DNA from: Amorphochlora amoebiformis
Taxonomy: Eukaryota; Cercozoa; Chlorarachniophyceae
Direction: 5' to 3'
DNA length: 64,000 bases
NCBI GenBank assembly: GCA_054601695.1
Contig: BAAHQB010000224.1
Coordinates: 1 to 64,000, forward strand
The notes beneath the pieces were generated by a model. That model saw only the letters and a list, made by a program, of their open reading frames with translations. It searched no databases and was not told the origin of the DNA. Within the stretch, counting starts at the first letter, position 1, and every line of letters starts with the position of its first letter. The translations under genes were made by a program, and so were the position numbers. This document shows, piece by piece, positions 16,656-52,249 of the stretch.

Positions 16656-16713
16656 GTTCGGCTCGGACGTGACACTAAATCGACAGTTGCAGGATCCTTT
16701 CAGGATTAGTATA

Positions 16714-16774
<61 letters not shown>

Positions 16775-16997
16775 ATATGCACATATATAGCACGTGCCAC
16801 GAAGAGGAAGAGAAATGGATAATAAGAATATGGAATTAGGAAATGTGTATATAATATATACATATATATATATATATACACATCTATATACACATATCTA
16901 AACTATATCGTATAATTACAATCAATAAATATATGTAACCTATCATATCATATATATATATATATATATGTATACATATATATAATATATGCACAGA

Positions 16998-17037
<40 letters not shown>

Positions 17038-17088
17038 CATTCATATATATATTTATACACACACACACATATATATATATATCTGTAC

Positions 17089-17128
<40 letters not shown>

Positions 17129-17179
17129 TGTGTACCCAAAAGACCATCCTCATCCTTATCAAACTCATTGAATAAAGCC

Positions 17180-17237
<58 letters not shown>

Positions 17238-17271
17238 CATATCTACACATCTACACATATACATGTATGTA

Positions 17272-17311
<40 letters not shown>

Positions 17312-17513
17312 TGTAATATAAGTATGCATTGTTGTATATACGTTTTAAATAATGTCCTGATGTATTTCAAATATATATATGTGCATGCAATAGACCTATA
17401 TATTGTTGTATACAACACTCTTTGACAAGGCCCTGATGTATTTTGAAACATGTATGCATGCATTATACGAATGTATTGTTATATACAACAGTCTTGAAAA
17501 ATATCCTGATGTG

Positions 17514-17548
<35 letters not shown>

Positions 17549-17618
17549 CATGCAATATACGTATGTATTGTTGCATACAATATACACATACTATATATAT
17601 ATATAATATATATATAAC

Positions 17619-17657
<39 letters not shown>

Positions 17658-18773
17658 GCATACAATGACATGTACATGGAAATACTCCCCACCCTAACCC
17701 AAACCGGAATCCCAGCCCACAAGACACCATGCAAACAAACACATGAGATCTGTTCATCACAACAGGCCCACTAAGCGGCGGAATCAATAATCAATACCCC
17801 TAGGGCTAAGATATGCCGAATAGAATCTGATCCTAACCCTAAATAACCACTAAACACAAGTCAAAAGAGAAGAAAACGAAGTTAGAAATATCAAAAGTCC
17901 ACCGGAGTGTTCTCAGAACATTCTCCTCGAGCTTAAGGGCGACGAAGTCTGCGTGAAAACACTCGTTCGCAATCCGTCTGCAAGCGCTCTCCTAACAATA
18001 ATAGTATAAGGTTACGGTTAGGATTAGGGCTGGGGTAACAGCTAAGGGTTATAGAGCTGAGGTCAGGGTTGAGTTAATGCTAGGGTTTGGGATCTGATTA
18101 TAGGGTGTCGGGTTGGGGCGTAGGGTTTAGGGTTAGGGTTAGGGTTAGGTTTAGGGTTAGGGTTTGGGTCGGGCCGGGGAAGGAAAGAGAGACGGAAAAT
18201 TCTGGAAAGATTTCCACGAACGTTAGGAAGAGTACAAGAGAGATTGCGTTAAAAGAGGGTATGGTAGAAACCCAGTTAGGGATAGTTTTAGGGTTTTTTT
18301 GTGAGGGTTAGGTTTGGGTTATTGGTTAGAAATCTAGGTATCTCAGGGTTAAAAGTCGTAGTTTACAGCTGGTGTTAGGGTTGGAGTCATCACCATGGTT
18401 TGGGATAGGGATAGATTAAGTTAAGCTCCAAAATTAAATCTTGGATTTGGGTAGGAGAAATTCAAGAGATTGGCGCCGAGGGTTTGAGTTAGGGTTAGGG
18501 TTATGGTTGTAAAGTTGCGTATTGGATGAGTTGGATTAGGATGACCCCGAGGAGAAATTTCAAATTCAAGAGAGGGGCGCCAAGGGTTGGGGTTAGGGTT
18601 GCAAAGTTGTGAATGGGATGTGTTGGATTAGGATGGAGATGTAGGGCTGTGACCCCGAGAGGGCAGTCGATGAAGGCGCATTGACAGCATTCGATATCAT
18701 CGGAGCAGCTGTATATTATATTATATATATATATATATATATGTATGTATAATATATGTATGTATATGTATAT

Positions 18774-18807
<34 letters not shown>

Positions 18808-18874
18808 ATATATAACTATATATGTATATATAGATATAATATATATATATATATATATACTTATATATATATAT

Positions 18875-18917
<43 letters not shown>

Positions 18918-19720
18918 CATGTATGTATATGGACCGGTCAATCTCAAAGCCGGAGCACTTCGATTGAAGGCGTCGGCACGTGGTCTGGAGTCCATCAAGG
19001 CAGAAAGGTTCTGGAGCGTCTGTGGTTTAATATTCCGTCAGGAAGCACTTTTACTTTTCCCACAAAGGTATGAATATATGAAAATATTGAACATACATAT
19101 GCGTACACGCGCAAACAGAGTGAGAAAGAGAGATAGAGTAAGAGAGATAAAGTAAGAGAGATAGAGTAAGAGAGATAGAGTAACAGAGATAGAGTAAGAC
19201 AGTGAGCGAAATACAACATATCAAGTCCATCCGTGCACAACACATAGTCATGTATCCAAATCACAAGCAATCAATTTTCCAAACCAGCCGTTTCATTGCA
19301 GTATCTCTCGGCTATGTTGAGCTCGCATTCACTCGCGAATCCAAAGGTTGCCGTATCCTCAAACTTGTCCTTGATTCCTTCGACTCCGACATCGATCGTA
19401 TTGATGGAGATCTTCTCGGTCTTCGGAAAGCAGAAATTGCGCAGTAGAATCACAAAATACCAAAAAAATACGTATTAAACGACAATTTCTATTGTTTGGA
19501 CAAAAGGGAGCTGCAGAGAGACCAGGAGATCAGAAGAGAAGGCGAATTTCACGCTCAACCCAAAAATAATACCTTCTGAAGATTAATCCCTCTCACAGGT
19601 CCAGAAACGACAAGCAACAAGCCCTGTTGCACACAAGTGATGCAATGTGACTAAAACAAAATGGCGGGATAAGGTATTTCGGGGAGAGAGGGAAGCCACC
19701 AAGAGACGTATGACAGCCAT
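15716..19720 (-). CDS. Secreted EF-hand calcium-binding protein, 196 aa
   Basis: Nine minus-strand exons join in frame: 19720-19700, 19623-19573, 19510-19481, 19420-19285, 19019-18935, 17179-17136, 16584-16509, 16154-16071 and 15779-15716. The start [19 protein letters not shown] is a signal peptide formed across intron 1, whose donor TTG|GTGGCT is weak. A Cys-bearing middle ([20 protein letters not shown]) leads into one canonical EF-hand loop, [12 protein letters not shown], with D1, D3, D5, G6, D9 and E12 all present. Its last four residues come from the next exon, which supports that splice. A second, degenerate loop ([12 protein letters not shown]) follows about 33 residues later and lacks acidic ligands, giving the usual EF-hand pair with one live site. 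The protein ends [21 protein letters not shown]. It probably binds calcium in the secretory path or outside the cell. The last intron ends in telomeric repeats before CCACTAG. Confidence 0.75.
16320..16805 (-). repeat. Edge copies flanking exon 16509-16584
   Basis: At about 16320-16350 is a left-edge copy ('CAGCTTGCGAAAGTCTGAAC', compare 'CGGCTTCCGAGGGTCTGAG'). At 16658-16712 is a right-edge copy coding [11 protein letters not shown] where the exon codes [12 protein letters not shown]. At 16788-16800 a shorter 'GCACGTGCCAC' remnant remains. Left copies lie left and right copies lie right. Confidence 0.75.
17335..17520 (-). repeat. Three right-edge copies of the EF-hand exon
   Basis: Units at about 17346-17370, 17424-17450 and 17490-17517 repeat the acceptor and first bases of exon 17136-17179 ('AAGGCCCTGATGTATTT'-like on plus). 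They stop before the calcium-binding loop. Confidence 0.75.
18000..18665 (-). repeat. Degenerate telomeric repeats with a local duplication
   Basis: Scattered TTAGGG units on plus (CCCTAA in sense of the EF-hand gene) lie in the long intron between exons 18935-19019 and 17136-17179. Two diverged copies of a segment of about 110 bp containing 'TTCAAGAGA..GGCGCC..AGGGTT' and 'TTGGATTAGGATG' lie at 18455-18545 and 18550-18640. Confidence 0.7.
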
Positions 19721-20013
19721 GAGTCGATCTGGATTTGTGGGAATGCTTTCATTATTATTATGGCTTAGTAGTCGGATCGGGCTCGTTATATGACGGTTTC
19801 ACTAATGTCATTACATTTTTTTTGGTATTTATACCTAATTTGAAAAGCAAACAGATATCTTATAGCCAATATATCGGATATCTCTAATCGGAAGTAACAC
19901 TATACAAACAACAGATATAACAGATATCCCAACATAGATATATCGACACTTCTCCTAGAATCCTGGATAGTTTTCGCTATTTTTACAATAATTTGGGAGA
20001 ATTTGAAAAAGTG
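19721..20013. promoter_or_regulatory. Divergent promoter region with GATATC motifs
   Basis: This 293-bp gap separates the start codons of the EF-hand gene (minus) and the next plus gene. AGATATC, GGATATC and GATATA words occur at 19854-19945. It is complex sequence free of (TA)n tracts. The motif resemblance to 6165-6240, upstream of the gene at 6410, suggests a shared regulatory word; that is inference. Confidence 0.4.
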
Positions 20014-29912
<9,899 letters not shown>

Positions 29913-30638
29913 CAGACTACCGGTTTTTTTCTGGATTACCGGTTTTTTTCTGGACTACCGGTTTTTTTCTGGACTACCGGTTATTATCTTGACTGCCGGT
30001 TTTTTTCTGGACTACCGGTTATTTTCTGGATCTGGTTGAAAAAATCTACATTATGAACTACTCAACTACGTACACTTCTAGACACTTGGACATTTACACC
30101 GTCGATGTACAAGACAAGACCATTGATGTACATGTGTAGTCTAGTAATATTACTTATTATACACGTACTAGACGTAGTATAAGTATATACGAATACCAAA
30201 TCGTCTAGATCCTAGAGATCGTACGTAGGACAGTACATGTATTCTCGATACGGTGTAATTAATTAGTGTAATCCGTCAATCACAGAATCAGAAAGCTCGT
30301 ATAAACAATCTAGACAATATTAAACATTGGCTGATTATTTACGTACATTTTAGAAAACTCGTATTACTAGTATTAACTGCGGCTTATCTATAGCTAGAAC
30401 ATGTATATGCTAGATAGGTATCAACTGACGATTTAAACTAGTATAAACTGTGGCCTATCCTAGCTATCTAGAACATGTATATGATACTGAGGTCTAATGA
30501 GAAAGCTCGTATAAACATTCACCGATGATTTAGATTTTCAGAAAACTTGTAAAAAATGCGGCTGGAGTCTAGGAGTGACCCTATCTATAGCCTAGAGAAC
30601 GTGTATATGTATACTGAGGTATAATGCATACTCAACTG
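29913..30638. other. Convergent intergenic region: 20-bp minisatellite then CTAG-rich DNA
   Basis: Immediately after the stop at 29912, six units of 'GACTACCGGTTTTTTTCTG' occupy 29913-30030, probably in the 3' UTR. From 30040 the sequence is complex and rich in CTAG words. Two diverged direct repeats, beginning 'GAAAGCTCGTATAAACA' at about 30290 and 30499, each continue through 'AGAAAACT.GTA' to 'GAAC.TGTATATG'. No ORF is supported. Confidence 0.7.
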
Positions 30639-34879
<4,241 letters not shown>

Positions 34880-34899
34880 TAGCTCCCTACCCCTCCTCT

Positions 34900-35253
34900 A
34901 AAGTTAGGGTTAGGGTTAGGGTTAGGGTTAGGGTTAGGGTTAGGGTTATGGTTAAGGGGTTTGGGTGAGGATTAGAGTTATGGTTATGGTGTTAGGGTTA
35001 GGGTTGGGGTTATGATTATGGTGTCAGTTAGGGTTAGGGTTAGGGTTTGGGTTAGGGTTAGGATTAGAGTTATGGTTACGGTGTCAGTTAGTTAGGGTTA
35101 GGGTTAGGGTTAGGGTTAGGGTTAGAGTTAGAGTTAGGGTTAGGGTTAGGGTTAGGGTTAGGGTTAGGATTAGAGTTATGGTAATGGTGTCAGGGTTAGG
35201 GTTAGGGTTAGAATTGGAGTTATGGTTATGGTGTCAGTTAGTTAGGGTTAGGG

Positions 35254-35294
<41 letters not shown>

Positions 35295-35570
35295 GGTTAG
35301 GGTTAGGATTAGAGTTATGGTTATGGTGTCGGTTAGTTAGGGTTAGGGTTAGGGTTAGGGTTAGGGTTAAGAGTTAGAGTTAAGGTTAGGGTTAGGGTTA
35401 GGGTTAGGTTTTGGCTAGTGTTAGGGTTAGGTATAGTTATGGTGTCAGTTAGGGTTAGGGTAGCGTATGGGTTAGGGTTAGGGTAGCGTATGGGTTAGGG
35501 TTAGGGTTAGTGTTAGGGTTAGGGGCAGCGAGTCCGGATGGGTTAGGGTTAGGGTTAGGGTTAGGGTTAG
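34900..35570. repeat. Interstitial telomeric region between two minus-strand genes
   Basis: Dense TTAGGG arrays with a recurring non-telomeric insert 'TAGAGTTATGGTTATGGTGTCAGTTAGTTAG' about every 60-110 bp, so the array is itself a higher-order repeat. It spans the gap between the start at 34879 and the stop at 35571 of the neighbouring genes. Confidence 0.9.
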
Positions 35571-36344
35571 CTAAACAGGAATCTGGAGAGGGGAGAATAG
35601 AGGGAGAGAGAGAGGGAGAGAGAAATAGAGAGATAAAGAGAGAGAGAGAGAGCTAAGAGGGAGAGAGATAAATGGAGCAAGAAAACAGAGAGAAGAAAAG
35701 AAAAGAGAGAGAAGGAGAGAGAGAGAGAATTAGGAGAGAGAGATAGATTAAGAGAGAGAGAGAGAATTAGGAGAGAGAGATAGATTAAGAGAGAGAGAGA
35801 GATAAAAAGAGCAAGAAAACGGAGAGAAGAAAAGAAAAGAGAGAGAGAGAGAGCTAAGAGAGAGATAGATAAATAGAGCAAGAAAACAGAGAGAAGAAAG
35901 GAAAAGAGAGAGAAAGAGAGAGAGAGAGTTAAGAGAGAGAGAGAGAGAGATAAATAGAGCAAGAAAACAGAGAGAAGAAAAGAAAAGAGAGTGAAAAAAA
36001 GAGTGAGAGAGAGAGCTAAGAGAGAGAGAGAGAGAGAGCTAAGAGAGAGATATATAAATAGAGCAAGAAAACAGAGAGAAGAAAAGAAAAGAGAGAGAAA
36101 AAGAGATAAAGAGAGACTTAAGAGTTGGTACCTTTGATACCATCTCACGAGCTAATTTTAGATATTTTTCGGTTTTTTTCCCCTCTAGAGAAAAGTATCT
36201 GAGTTGGGTATGTATGATATATATAAACAGATAATAATATATATATATATATCATATATATATATATATATTATATATATATATATATATATAATGTATA
36301 ATATATATATATATATTATTTTATATATATACATACATATATAT

Positions 36345-36441
<97 letters not shown>

Positions 36442-36789
36442 CTCAGGGTCATTGACGGGGGCTTGTAGTATAATTCCATTAATTCTCTCCTCCGGCTAGG
36501 GTTAGGGTTAGGGTTAGGGTTAGGGTTAGGGTTAGGGTTAGGGTTAGAGCTATCAACCTTTTTCTGGGTATGACAAAGTTTACAGTATGATACAGCGTCT
36601 TGACAACCCTAATATTAGGGCTTAGGGTTAGGGTTACGGTTAGGGTTAGGGTTAGGGTTAGGGTTAGGGTTAGGGTTGGGTTAGGGTTAGGGTTAGGGTT
36701 ACGGTTGAATGTCCCATGAGTACAATAAGAGCCTTGGGGTGATCTATGTGTATGTTTCAATATTGTTATATTATATTATATATATATGT

Positions 36790-36843
<54 letters not shown>

Positions 36844-36911
36844 CTATGTACTTATTTATAAAATGTATGAAAATATATTATATATATACATATGTATATG
36901 TATGCATATAT

Positions 36912-36982
<71 letters not shown>

Positions 36983-37007
36983 AACATATACATTCCCTTA
37001 CCCGCAT
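35571..37007 (-). CDS. Small basic protein, 71 aa, introns of telomeric and CT repeat
   Basis: Six exons join in frame: 37007-37002 (ATGCGG followed by a strong GTAAGG donor), 36743-36703, 36608-36558, 36495-36443, 36184-36132 and 35582-35571. The sense reading is [65 protein letters not shown] and IPV then TAG. With its Arg/Lys-rich make-up and about 71 residues it could be a small ribosomal or nucleic-acid-binding protein, but I recognise no family. Two introns are short and nearly all telomeric: 36557-36496 (62 nt) and 36702-36609 (94 nt). The last intron's acceptor follows a CT array of about 540 nt. The two-codon first exon is the least certain part. Confidence 0.65.
35583..36120 (-). 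repeat. GA array (CT in the sense of the host intron)
   Basis: GAGAGA-rich array with a higher-order unit of about 90 bp containing 'AATAGAGCAAGAAAACAGAG' and 'AGAAGAAAAGAAAAGAGAG'. It forms the whole 3' part of the last intron and ends at the acceptor CTCTCCAG in sense. Confidence 0.92.
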
Positions 37008-37093
37008 GGAAAATACTATAATATTGATAGTATATATAAATATACAGTTGTGTATTAATACATCCATATGTATATATATAATATATAAACATA

Positions 37094-37145
<52 letters not shown>

Positions 37146-37823
37146 TAGATATGTATATATTATATATATATGTTCCGACATATATATACAGATATATTCA
37201 CACGCATATCCCTAACCCGAACTCTATAACCCTAAGAATTGCCCTAACCCTAACCCTAACCCTAACCCTAACCCTAACCCTAACCCTAACCAGAACCATA
37301 GCCCCACAATGTGGAGGAATAGTCCTCTAAGACAGGATCATCTCATCCTAACCCTCACCCTAACCCTAACCCTAACCCTAACCCTAACCCCAACAGTAAA
37401 CCCTAGCCCTAATCCTAACCCTCACTCTAACCCTAACCCTAACCCTGACCCTAACAGCCCTCATCCTAACCCTAACCCTAGCCTTAACCTAACCCTAACC
37501 CTAACCCTAAACCTTACCCGAGTAATGGTCCTAGGACCCCAACCCTAACCCTAACCCTAACCCCAGCCCTAACCCTAACCCCAATCCTAACCTTAACCCT
37601 TACCCTAACCCTAACCCCAGCCCTAACCCTAACCCTAACCCTAACTCTACCCCTAACCCTAACCCTAACCCTAACCCTAATCCTAACCCTTACCCTAACC
37701 CTAACCCCAGCCCTAACCCTAACCCTAATCCTAACCCTTACCCTAACCCTAACCCCAGCCTTAACCCTAACCCTAACCCTAACCCTAACCCTAACCCTAA
37801 CCCTAACCCTAACCTTTTCTAAG
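37008..37823. repeat. Telomeric region between divergent genes, with dispersed repeat copy
   Basis: 37008-37205 is (TA)n. 37205-37820 is CCCTAA array with variants. At 37298-37350 is a copy of the dispersed segment 'GCCCCACAATGTGGAGGA' also found near 27620, 27830 and 17755. The array serves as the 5' part of the plus gene whose exon begins at 37824. Confidence 0.8.
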
Positions 37824-37944
37824 GTGACGAACAAGGTTGGAGATGTCCTTTGTGTCTTTACTTATAGAAGATATTCCGAACCCTTGTATATGGATATATG
37901 AATGGATATATATTTATATACATATATATATATATATATTAACA

Positions 37945-38001
<57 letters not shown>

Positions 38002-38097
38002 AGATGTCCTTTGTGTCTTTACTTATAGAAGATATTCCGAACCCTTGTATATGGATATATGAATGGATATATATTTATATACATATATATATATATT

Positions 38098-38148
<51 letters not shown>

Positions 38149-38214
38149 AGATGTCCTTTGTGTCTTTACTTATAGAAGATATTCCGAACCCTTGTATATG
38201 GATATATGAATGGA

Positions 38215-38256
<42 letters not shown>

Positions 38257-38471
38257 AGATGTCCTTTGTGTCTTTACTTATAGAAGATATTCCGAACCCT
38301 TGTACATAGATATATGAATAGATATATTCTACATATTATACATATCTGAAATACACATGTGTATTTCCATCCGTACATTCATATATGTATATGCATATAT
38401 GCATACATATATATATATATATATGTTATATATACATATATATATATTATAGTATTTCTGCAATATTTTGA
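37309..38471 (+). CDS. Short plus-strand gene, 55 aa model (weak)
   Basis: The firmest exon is 37824-37885, after CCTTTTCTAAG and before a GTATAT donor, coding [20 protein letters not shown]. Phase allows an upstream exon at 37309-37395 ([14 protein letters not shown] then Thr-Leu repeats from telomeric sequence) and a last exon at 38453-38471 (ISAIF then TGA). The first exon lies in a dispersed repeat, so it may be false. Family unknown. The middle exon's right edge is amplified downstream, as for other real exons here. Confidence 0.35.
37998..38310 (+). repeat. Three right-edge copies of exon 37824-37885
   Basis: Near-identical units contain 'GGAGATGTCCTTTGTGTCTT', 'TACTTATAGAAGATATTCCG' and 'AACCCTTGTATATGGATATA', i.e. 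most of the exon, its donor, and the start of the intron, at 38000-38078, 38146-38222 and 38255-38325. They are the least diverged edge family in the window. Confidence 0.9.
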
Positions 38472-38747
38472 AATAACACATATATCTCGAGGGCTTTTCG
38501 GAAAAATCGCCAAAAAACTTTGAAAATTCGAGAGAATATCCGTACCAAATCGTTGGAAAAGGAGAAAATTCGAGGAATGTTCTTGAAAAAAACAGGAGAA
38601 AAAGTTCGAGAGCTATTCTTGAAAAAAAACACACTTGAGAATAAAACTTCGCAAATATTTTCCGGAAATTCCGTTTTTCAGACAATTTTAATAATATCCT
38701 AAAAAAATTAGAAAAAATTCGAGAATATTCGAAACAAAACTCATATT
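38472..38747. other. Convergent intergenic AT-rich DNA with GAA/TTC words
   Basis: Complex AT-rich sequence rich in 'TTCGAGAA', 'GAATATTCGAA' and 'TTCTAGAAAATTCGAG' words. A plus-strand frame here is open for about 70 codons (KIRENIRTKSLEKEKIRG) but lacks a usable start or acceptor. The same word family recurs at 41925-42050 and 62500-62850. Confidence 0.5.
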
Positions 38748-38985
38748 CTAGAAAATTCGAGAACCCTGATATGAAGACCGAAGTAACGGCTGTAGTAACG
38801 TAAATCCAAGCTTGTTAACTATGGATTGGATTGTATATATAAATAGGTAATATATATATATGTATATACATATATAATATTTTATATATACATTTATATA
38901 TTTATATATACATATATTTTTATATACATATATGTATATATATATATATTGTACATATATGTATAATATTTATATATATTATATG

Positions 38986-39019
<34 letters not shown>

Positions 39020-39062
39020 CATATATATACATATATATATGTATATGTATACTATATAGATG

Positions 39063-39121
<59 letters not shown>

Positions 39122-39141
39122 AAGTAATATAATATACATAC

Positions 39142-39199
<58 letters not shown>

Positions 39200-39253
39200 T
39201 ATACCTTCTGTTGAGAGAGGAGGTACGTAGTTGGTTGCTAAAAGGCTGCGAAT

Positions 39254-39289
<36 letters not shown>

Positions 39290-39395
39290 TATATTTATAT
39301 TTATATATACATATATATACATATATACATATTATATATATACATGGACTTAGTACATAGATATATAAATACGTAAATATATATACACACATACA

Positions 39396-39426
<31 letters not shown>

Positions 39427-39524
39427 AGGTTTACCTTATATGTATATATATATATTATATATATATATATTTATATATATATATGTATATATATATTATA
39501 TATATACATATATATAAATATATG

Positions 39525-39565
<41 letters not shown>

Positions 39566-39566
39566 C

Positions 39567-39638
<72 letters not shown>

Positions 39639-39656
39639 TACACACACACACACACG

Positions 39657-39707
<51 letters not shown>

Positions 39708-39713
39708 GTGTAC

Positions 39714-39762
<49 letters not shown>

Positions 39763-40142
39763 CCCATCTCCAAGTCCTCCTATAAAGATAAGAAACTTCT
39801 CACGACCCTCTGAACTCTTTATTCCTATATATATATATGTAATATCTAAATATCTATATATCAATATGCGAATATCTATATCTAATATGCGAATATCTAT
39901 TTATACATATATAGATATGTATATATCGATATCCAAGTCCTCCTATAAAGATAAGAAACTTCTCACGACCCTCTGAACTCTTTATTCCTATATACATATA
40001 TAATATATAATATGTGAATATCAATATATATATATATAATATGTGAATATCTATATATACATATAAAGATATGTATATATAGATATGTGAATATATGTAT
40101 ACAGATATGTAAACATATCTTATATTATATTTTTAAGGAGGA

Positions 40143-40188
<46 letters not shown>

Positions 40189-40230
40189 TATATAGAAATA
40201 TGATCATATCTTATATTATATTTTTATGGA

Positions 40231-40275
<45 letters not shown>

Positions 40276-40322
40276 CCTCCCTTCGGTGTCCGAAACACAG
40301 TGAATGTCGCATAACCTATTAA

Positions 40323-40374
<52 letters not shown>

Positions 40375-40944
40375 ATCCCTTTTACCGTCTGAACTACTGA
40401 ATATCGAATACTAACTACACCTAACTCTTAACCCTAACCCTAAAAACCTAACCTAACCGTAACCCTAACTCCAACCCTAACCCAACCCTAACCCTAATCC
40501 TAACACTAACCCTAACCCTAAGCCTAAGCCTAAGCCTAACCCTAACCCTAACCCTAACCCTAACCCTACCCTAACCACAATCCCAACCCTACCCTAAACC
40601 TAACCCTAACCCTAACCCTAACCCTAATTCTAACCAAAACCCTAACCCTAACCCTAACCCTAACCAAAACTCTAAGCCTAACCCTAAGCCTAACCCTAAC
40701 CCTAACCCTAACCCAACCAAAAAAACACTAACCCTAACCCAACCCTAACCACAACCTAAACCCTAAGCCTAACCCTAACCCTAACCCTACCCCAACCCTA
40801 ACCACAACCTGAACCCTAACCCTAACCCTAACCCTAACCCTAACCCTAACCCTAACCCTAACCAGAAAGTAGCATAACCTATTCGTTGATATATCCACAT
40901 ATCTCCGTCCATATATCGAACTTTTTCAGTCTCAATATCACCAT
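38748..40944 (-). CDS. DUF1749/UPF0613 alpha/beta hydrolase, truncated at the C-terminus
   Basis: Five exons join in frame: 40944-40899, 40315-40277, 39824-39764, 39245-39205 and 38818-38748 (85 aa). Across the third to fifth exons the protein reads [29 protein letters not shown] and [18 protein letters not shown]. This matches the N-terminal core of the DUF1749 (UPF0613) family: the 'FIGGLGDGL' beta-strand/loop, then 'QPLLxSSYxG'. Family members are about 300 residues with a Ser-His-Asp hydrolase core. Here the reading frame stops eight codons after SSY (GSRIF then TAG) and the next gene's 3' end follows, so the nucleophile Ser and the rest are missing. It is a truncated gene, a pseudogene, or has distant exons I cannot see. 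The first exon ([15 protein letters not shown]) and its GTGGAT donor are the weakest part. Confidence 0.68.
39926..39992 (-). repeat. Right-edge copy of exon 39764-39824
   Basis: Nearly the whole exon ('TCCAAGTCCTCCTATAAAGA', 'TAAGAAACTTCTCACGACCC', 'TCTGAACTCTTTATTCCTAT') is repeated with the acceptor but ends before the GATGG donor side. It could in principle be spliced, but it has no 5' splice site. Confidence 0.85.
40420..40865 (-). repeat. CCCTAA telomeric array with variants
   Basis: Telomeric repeats with many one-base losses and CAAAACC/CACAACC variants, in the first intron of the DUF1749-like gene. Here the plus strand carries CCCTAA, so the sense RNA would carry UUAGGG, opposite to most arrays in the window. 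Decayed acceptor-side copies of exon 40277-40315 flank it at 40385-40410 and 40868-40885. Confidence 0.85.
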
Positions 40945-41071
40945 CTTTGCTACCTTACGGTTAGGTTTAGGGTTAGGGTTAGGGTTAGGGTTAGGGTTAG
41001 GGTTAGGGTTAGGGTTAGGGTTAGGTGTTTTTGGGGGAATATGGTTATATATACGTACATATGTATATACG

Positions 41072-41116
<45 letters not shown>

Positions 41117-41148
41117 ATATTGATGTATTGAAGTTATATATTACTGTG
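40945..41148. promoter_or_regulatory. Divergent gap filled by a telomeric array
   Basis: The start codons of the DUF1749-like gene (minus, 40944) and of the short plus gene (41149) face away from each other across about 200 bp. This consists of a TTAGGG array (40962-41025) and (TA)n. If both genes are real, the promoter region is essentially a telomeric repeat. Confidence 0.35.
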
Positions 41149-42583
<1,435 letters not shown>

Positions 42584-42648
42584 CGGATTAGAGTTAGGCT
42601 AATTAGGGTTAGGGTTGGAATTAAGAGGGTTAGGGTTAGGGTTGGTAC

Positions 42649-42730
42649 TCGGTGAGGTTTGGGTGATTTTGAAGAGAGAGCGGAGAGTATATATTCCTGC
42701 GAATGCGGATGCTAGGGTTGCCACAAGGTT
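42649..42730 (-). CDS. Exon of an unidentified minus-strand gene
   Basis: Between a TATACAG acceptor and a GTACCA donor in sense, one frame reads [20 protein letters not shown] then KITQTSP. It is hydrophobic with alternating small residues, and could be a membrane segment or targeting helix. Downstream, an acceptor in telomeric sequence would give an early stop (a two-residue to six-residue tail). Upstream exons could not be found; they should lie between 42731 and 44300. Related fragments ([11 protein letters not shown]) recur four times to the right. Confidence 0.5.
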
Positions 42731-51569
<8,839 letters not shown>

Positions 51570-51974
51570 TTAATTCGGTGGGCGACATTTGTGACGTTTA
51601 AGACCGCTAAGACTCTTAAAGACTCGATTACAGACATCACATGTAGTAGAAGGCTTGTGTTGTGGGTGACGTTGGTAGAGATGACGATACATACTACTTT
51701 TCTGCACGAATCTTGTATGGCAAACCGGGCAAGAGAATTGACCGATTTTGCCTTCTTTTGTCTCTTTAGCTTCTCTCTCAGCTTGTTTTTTCTTGCGTTC
51801 ACGCCTTTTGGATTCTTGTTGTTCCTTGCGTTCCACTTCCCATTGAGAGACTTTCTTGAATATCGAAGATCTCCAAGACGTTTTCATTTCAGGGGCCGCA
51901 GCAGGCCACCATGACTTAGTGTCATGCCCAAGAATGTTTACATATATATGCATATTATATGTAGGTGTGTTCAT
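51570..51974 (-). CDS. C2H2 zinc-finger protein with two fingers
   Basis: The single minus-strand exon reads to TAA at 51572-51570. Near its C-terminus are two C2H2 fingers: CPVCHTRFVQKSSMYRHLYQ (second His in the RH that follows) and CDVCNRVFKSLSGLKRHKC, the latter ending HKC in place of the second His. They are preceded by a long charged helix (EVERKEQQESKRRERKKKQA). It probably binds nucleic acid or protein. The ORF can start at 51974 (MNTPTYNMHIY). Alternatively, exon start at 51917 after GACACTAAG would skip that AT-rich part, giving SWWPAAAPEMKTSW as the first residues of an internal exon. No upstream exon was found. Its stop codon abuts the stop codon of the plus gene. Confidence 0.8.
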   Translation of the reverse strand: MNTPTYNMHIYVNILGHDTKSWWPAAAPEMKTSWRSSIFKKVSQWEVERKEQQESKRRERKKKQAEREAKETKEGKIGQFSCPVCHTRFVQKSSMYRHLYQRHPQHKPSTTCDVCNRVFKSLSGLKRHKCRPPN

Positions 51975-52078
51975 ATAAAAGTGATTGATTGAATATCTGC
52001 TATGTATGTATACCGTGTTTATATATATATATATCTATATATATATTAACAATATATATATATATATATATATATACG

Positions 52079-52158
<80 letters not shown>

Positions 52159-52196
52159 GTATATGCACAGACACACACACACATATACATATATAA

Positions 52197-52249
<53 letters not shown>

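Noticed and set aside
19202-19447. Plus-strand ORF over the EF-hand gene's exon 4 (81 codons).
   Set aside because: The minus reading joins in phase through eight junctions to a signal peptide and an EF-hand. The plus frame joins to nothing.
38520-38702. Plus ORF KIRENIRTKSLEKEKIRG (about 60 codons).
   Set aside because: No ATG or acceptor in phase, and it lies in the GAA/TTC-rich gap between convergent genes. Lys/Glu content follows from the AT-rich words.
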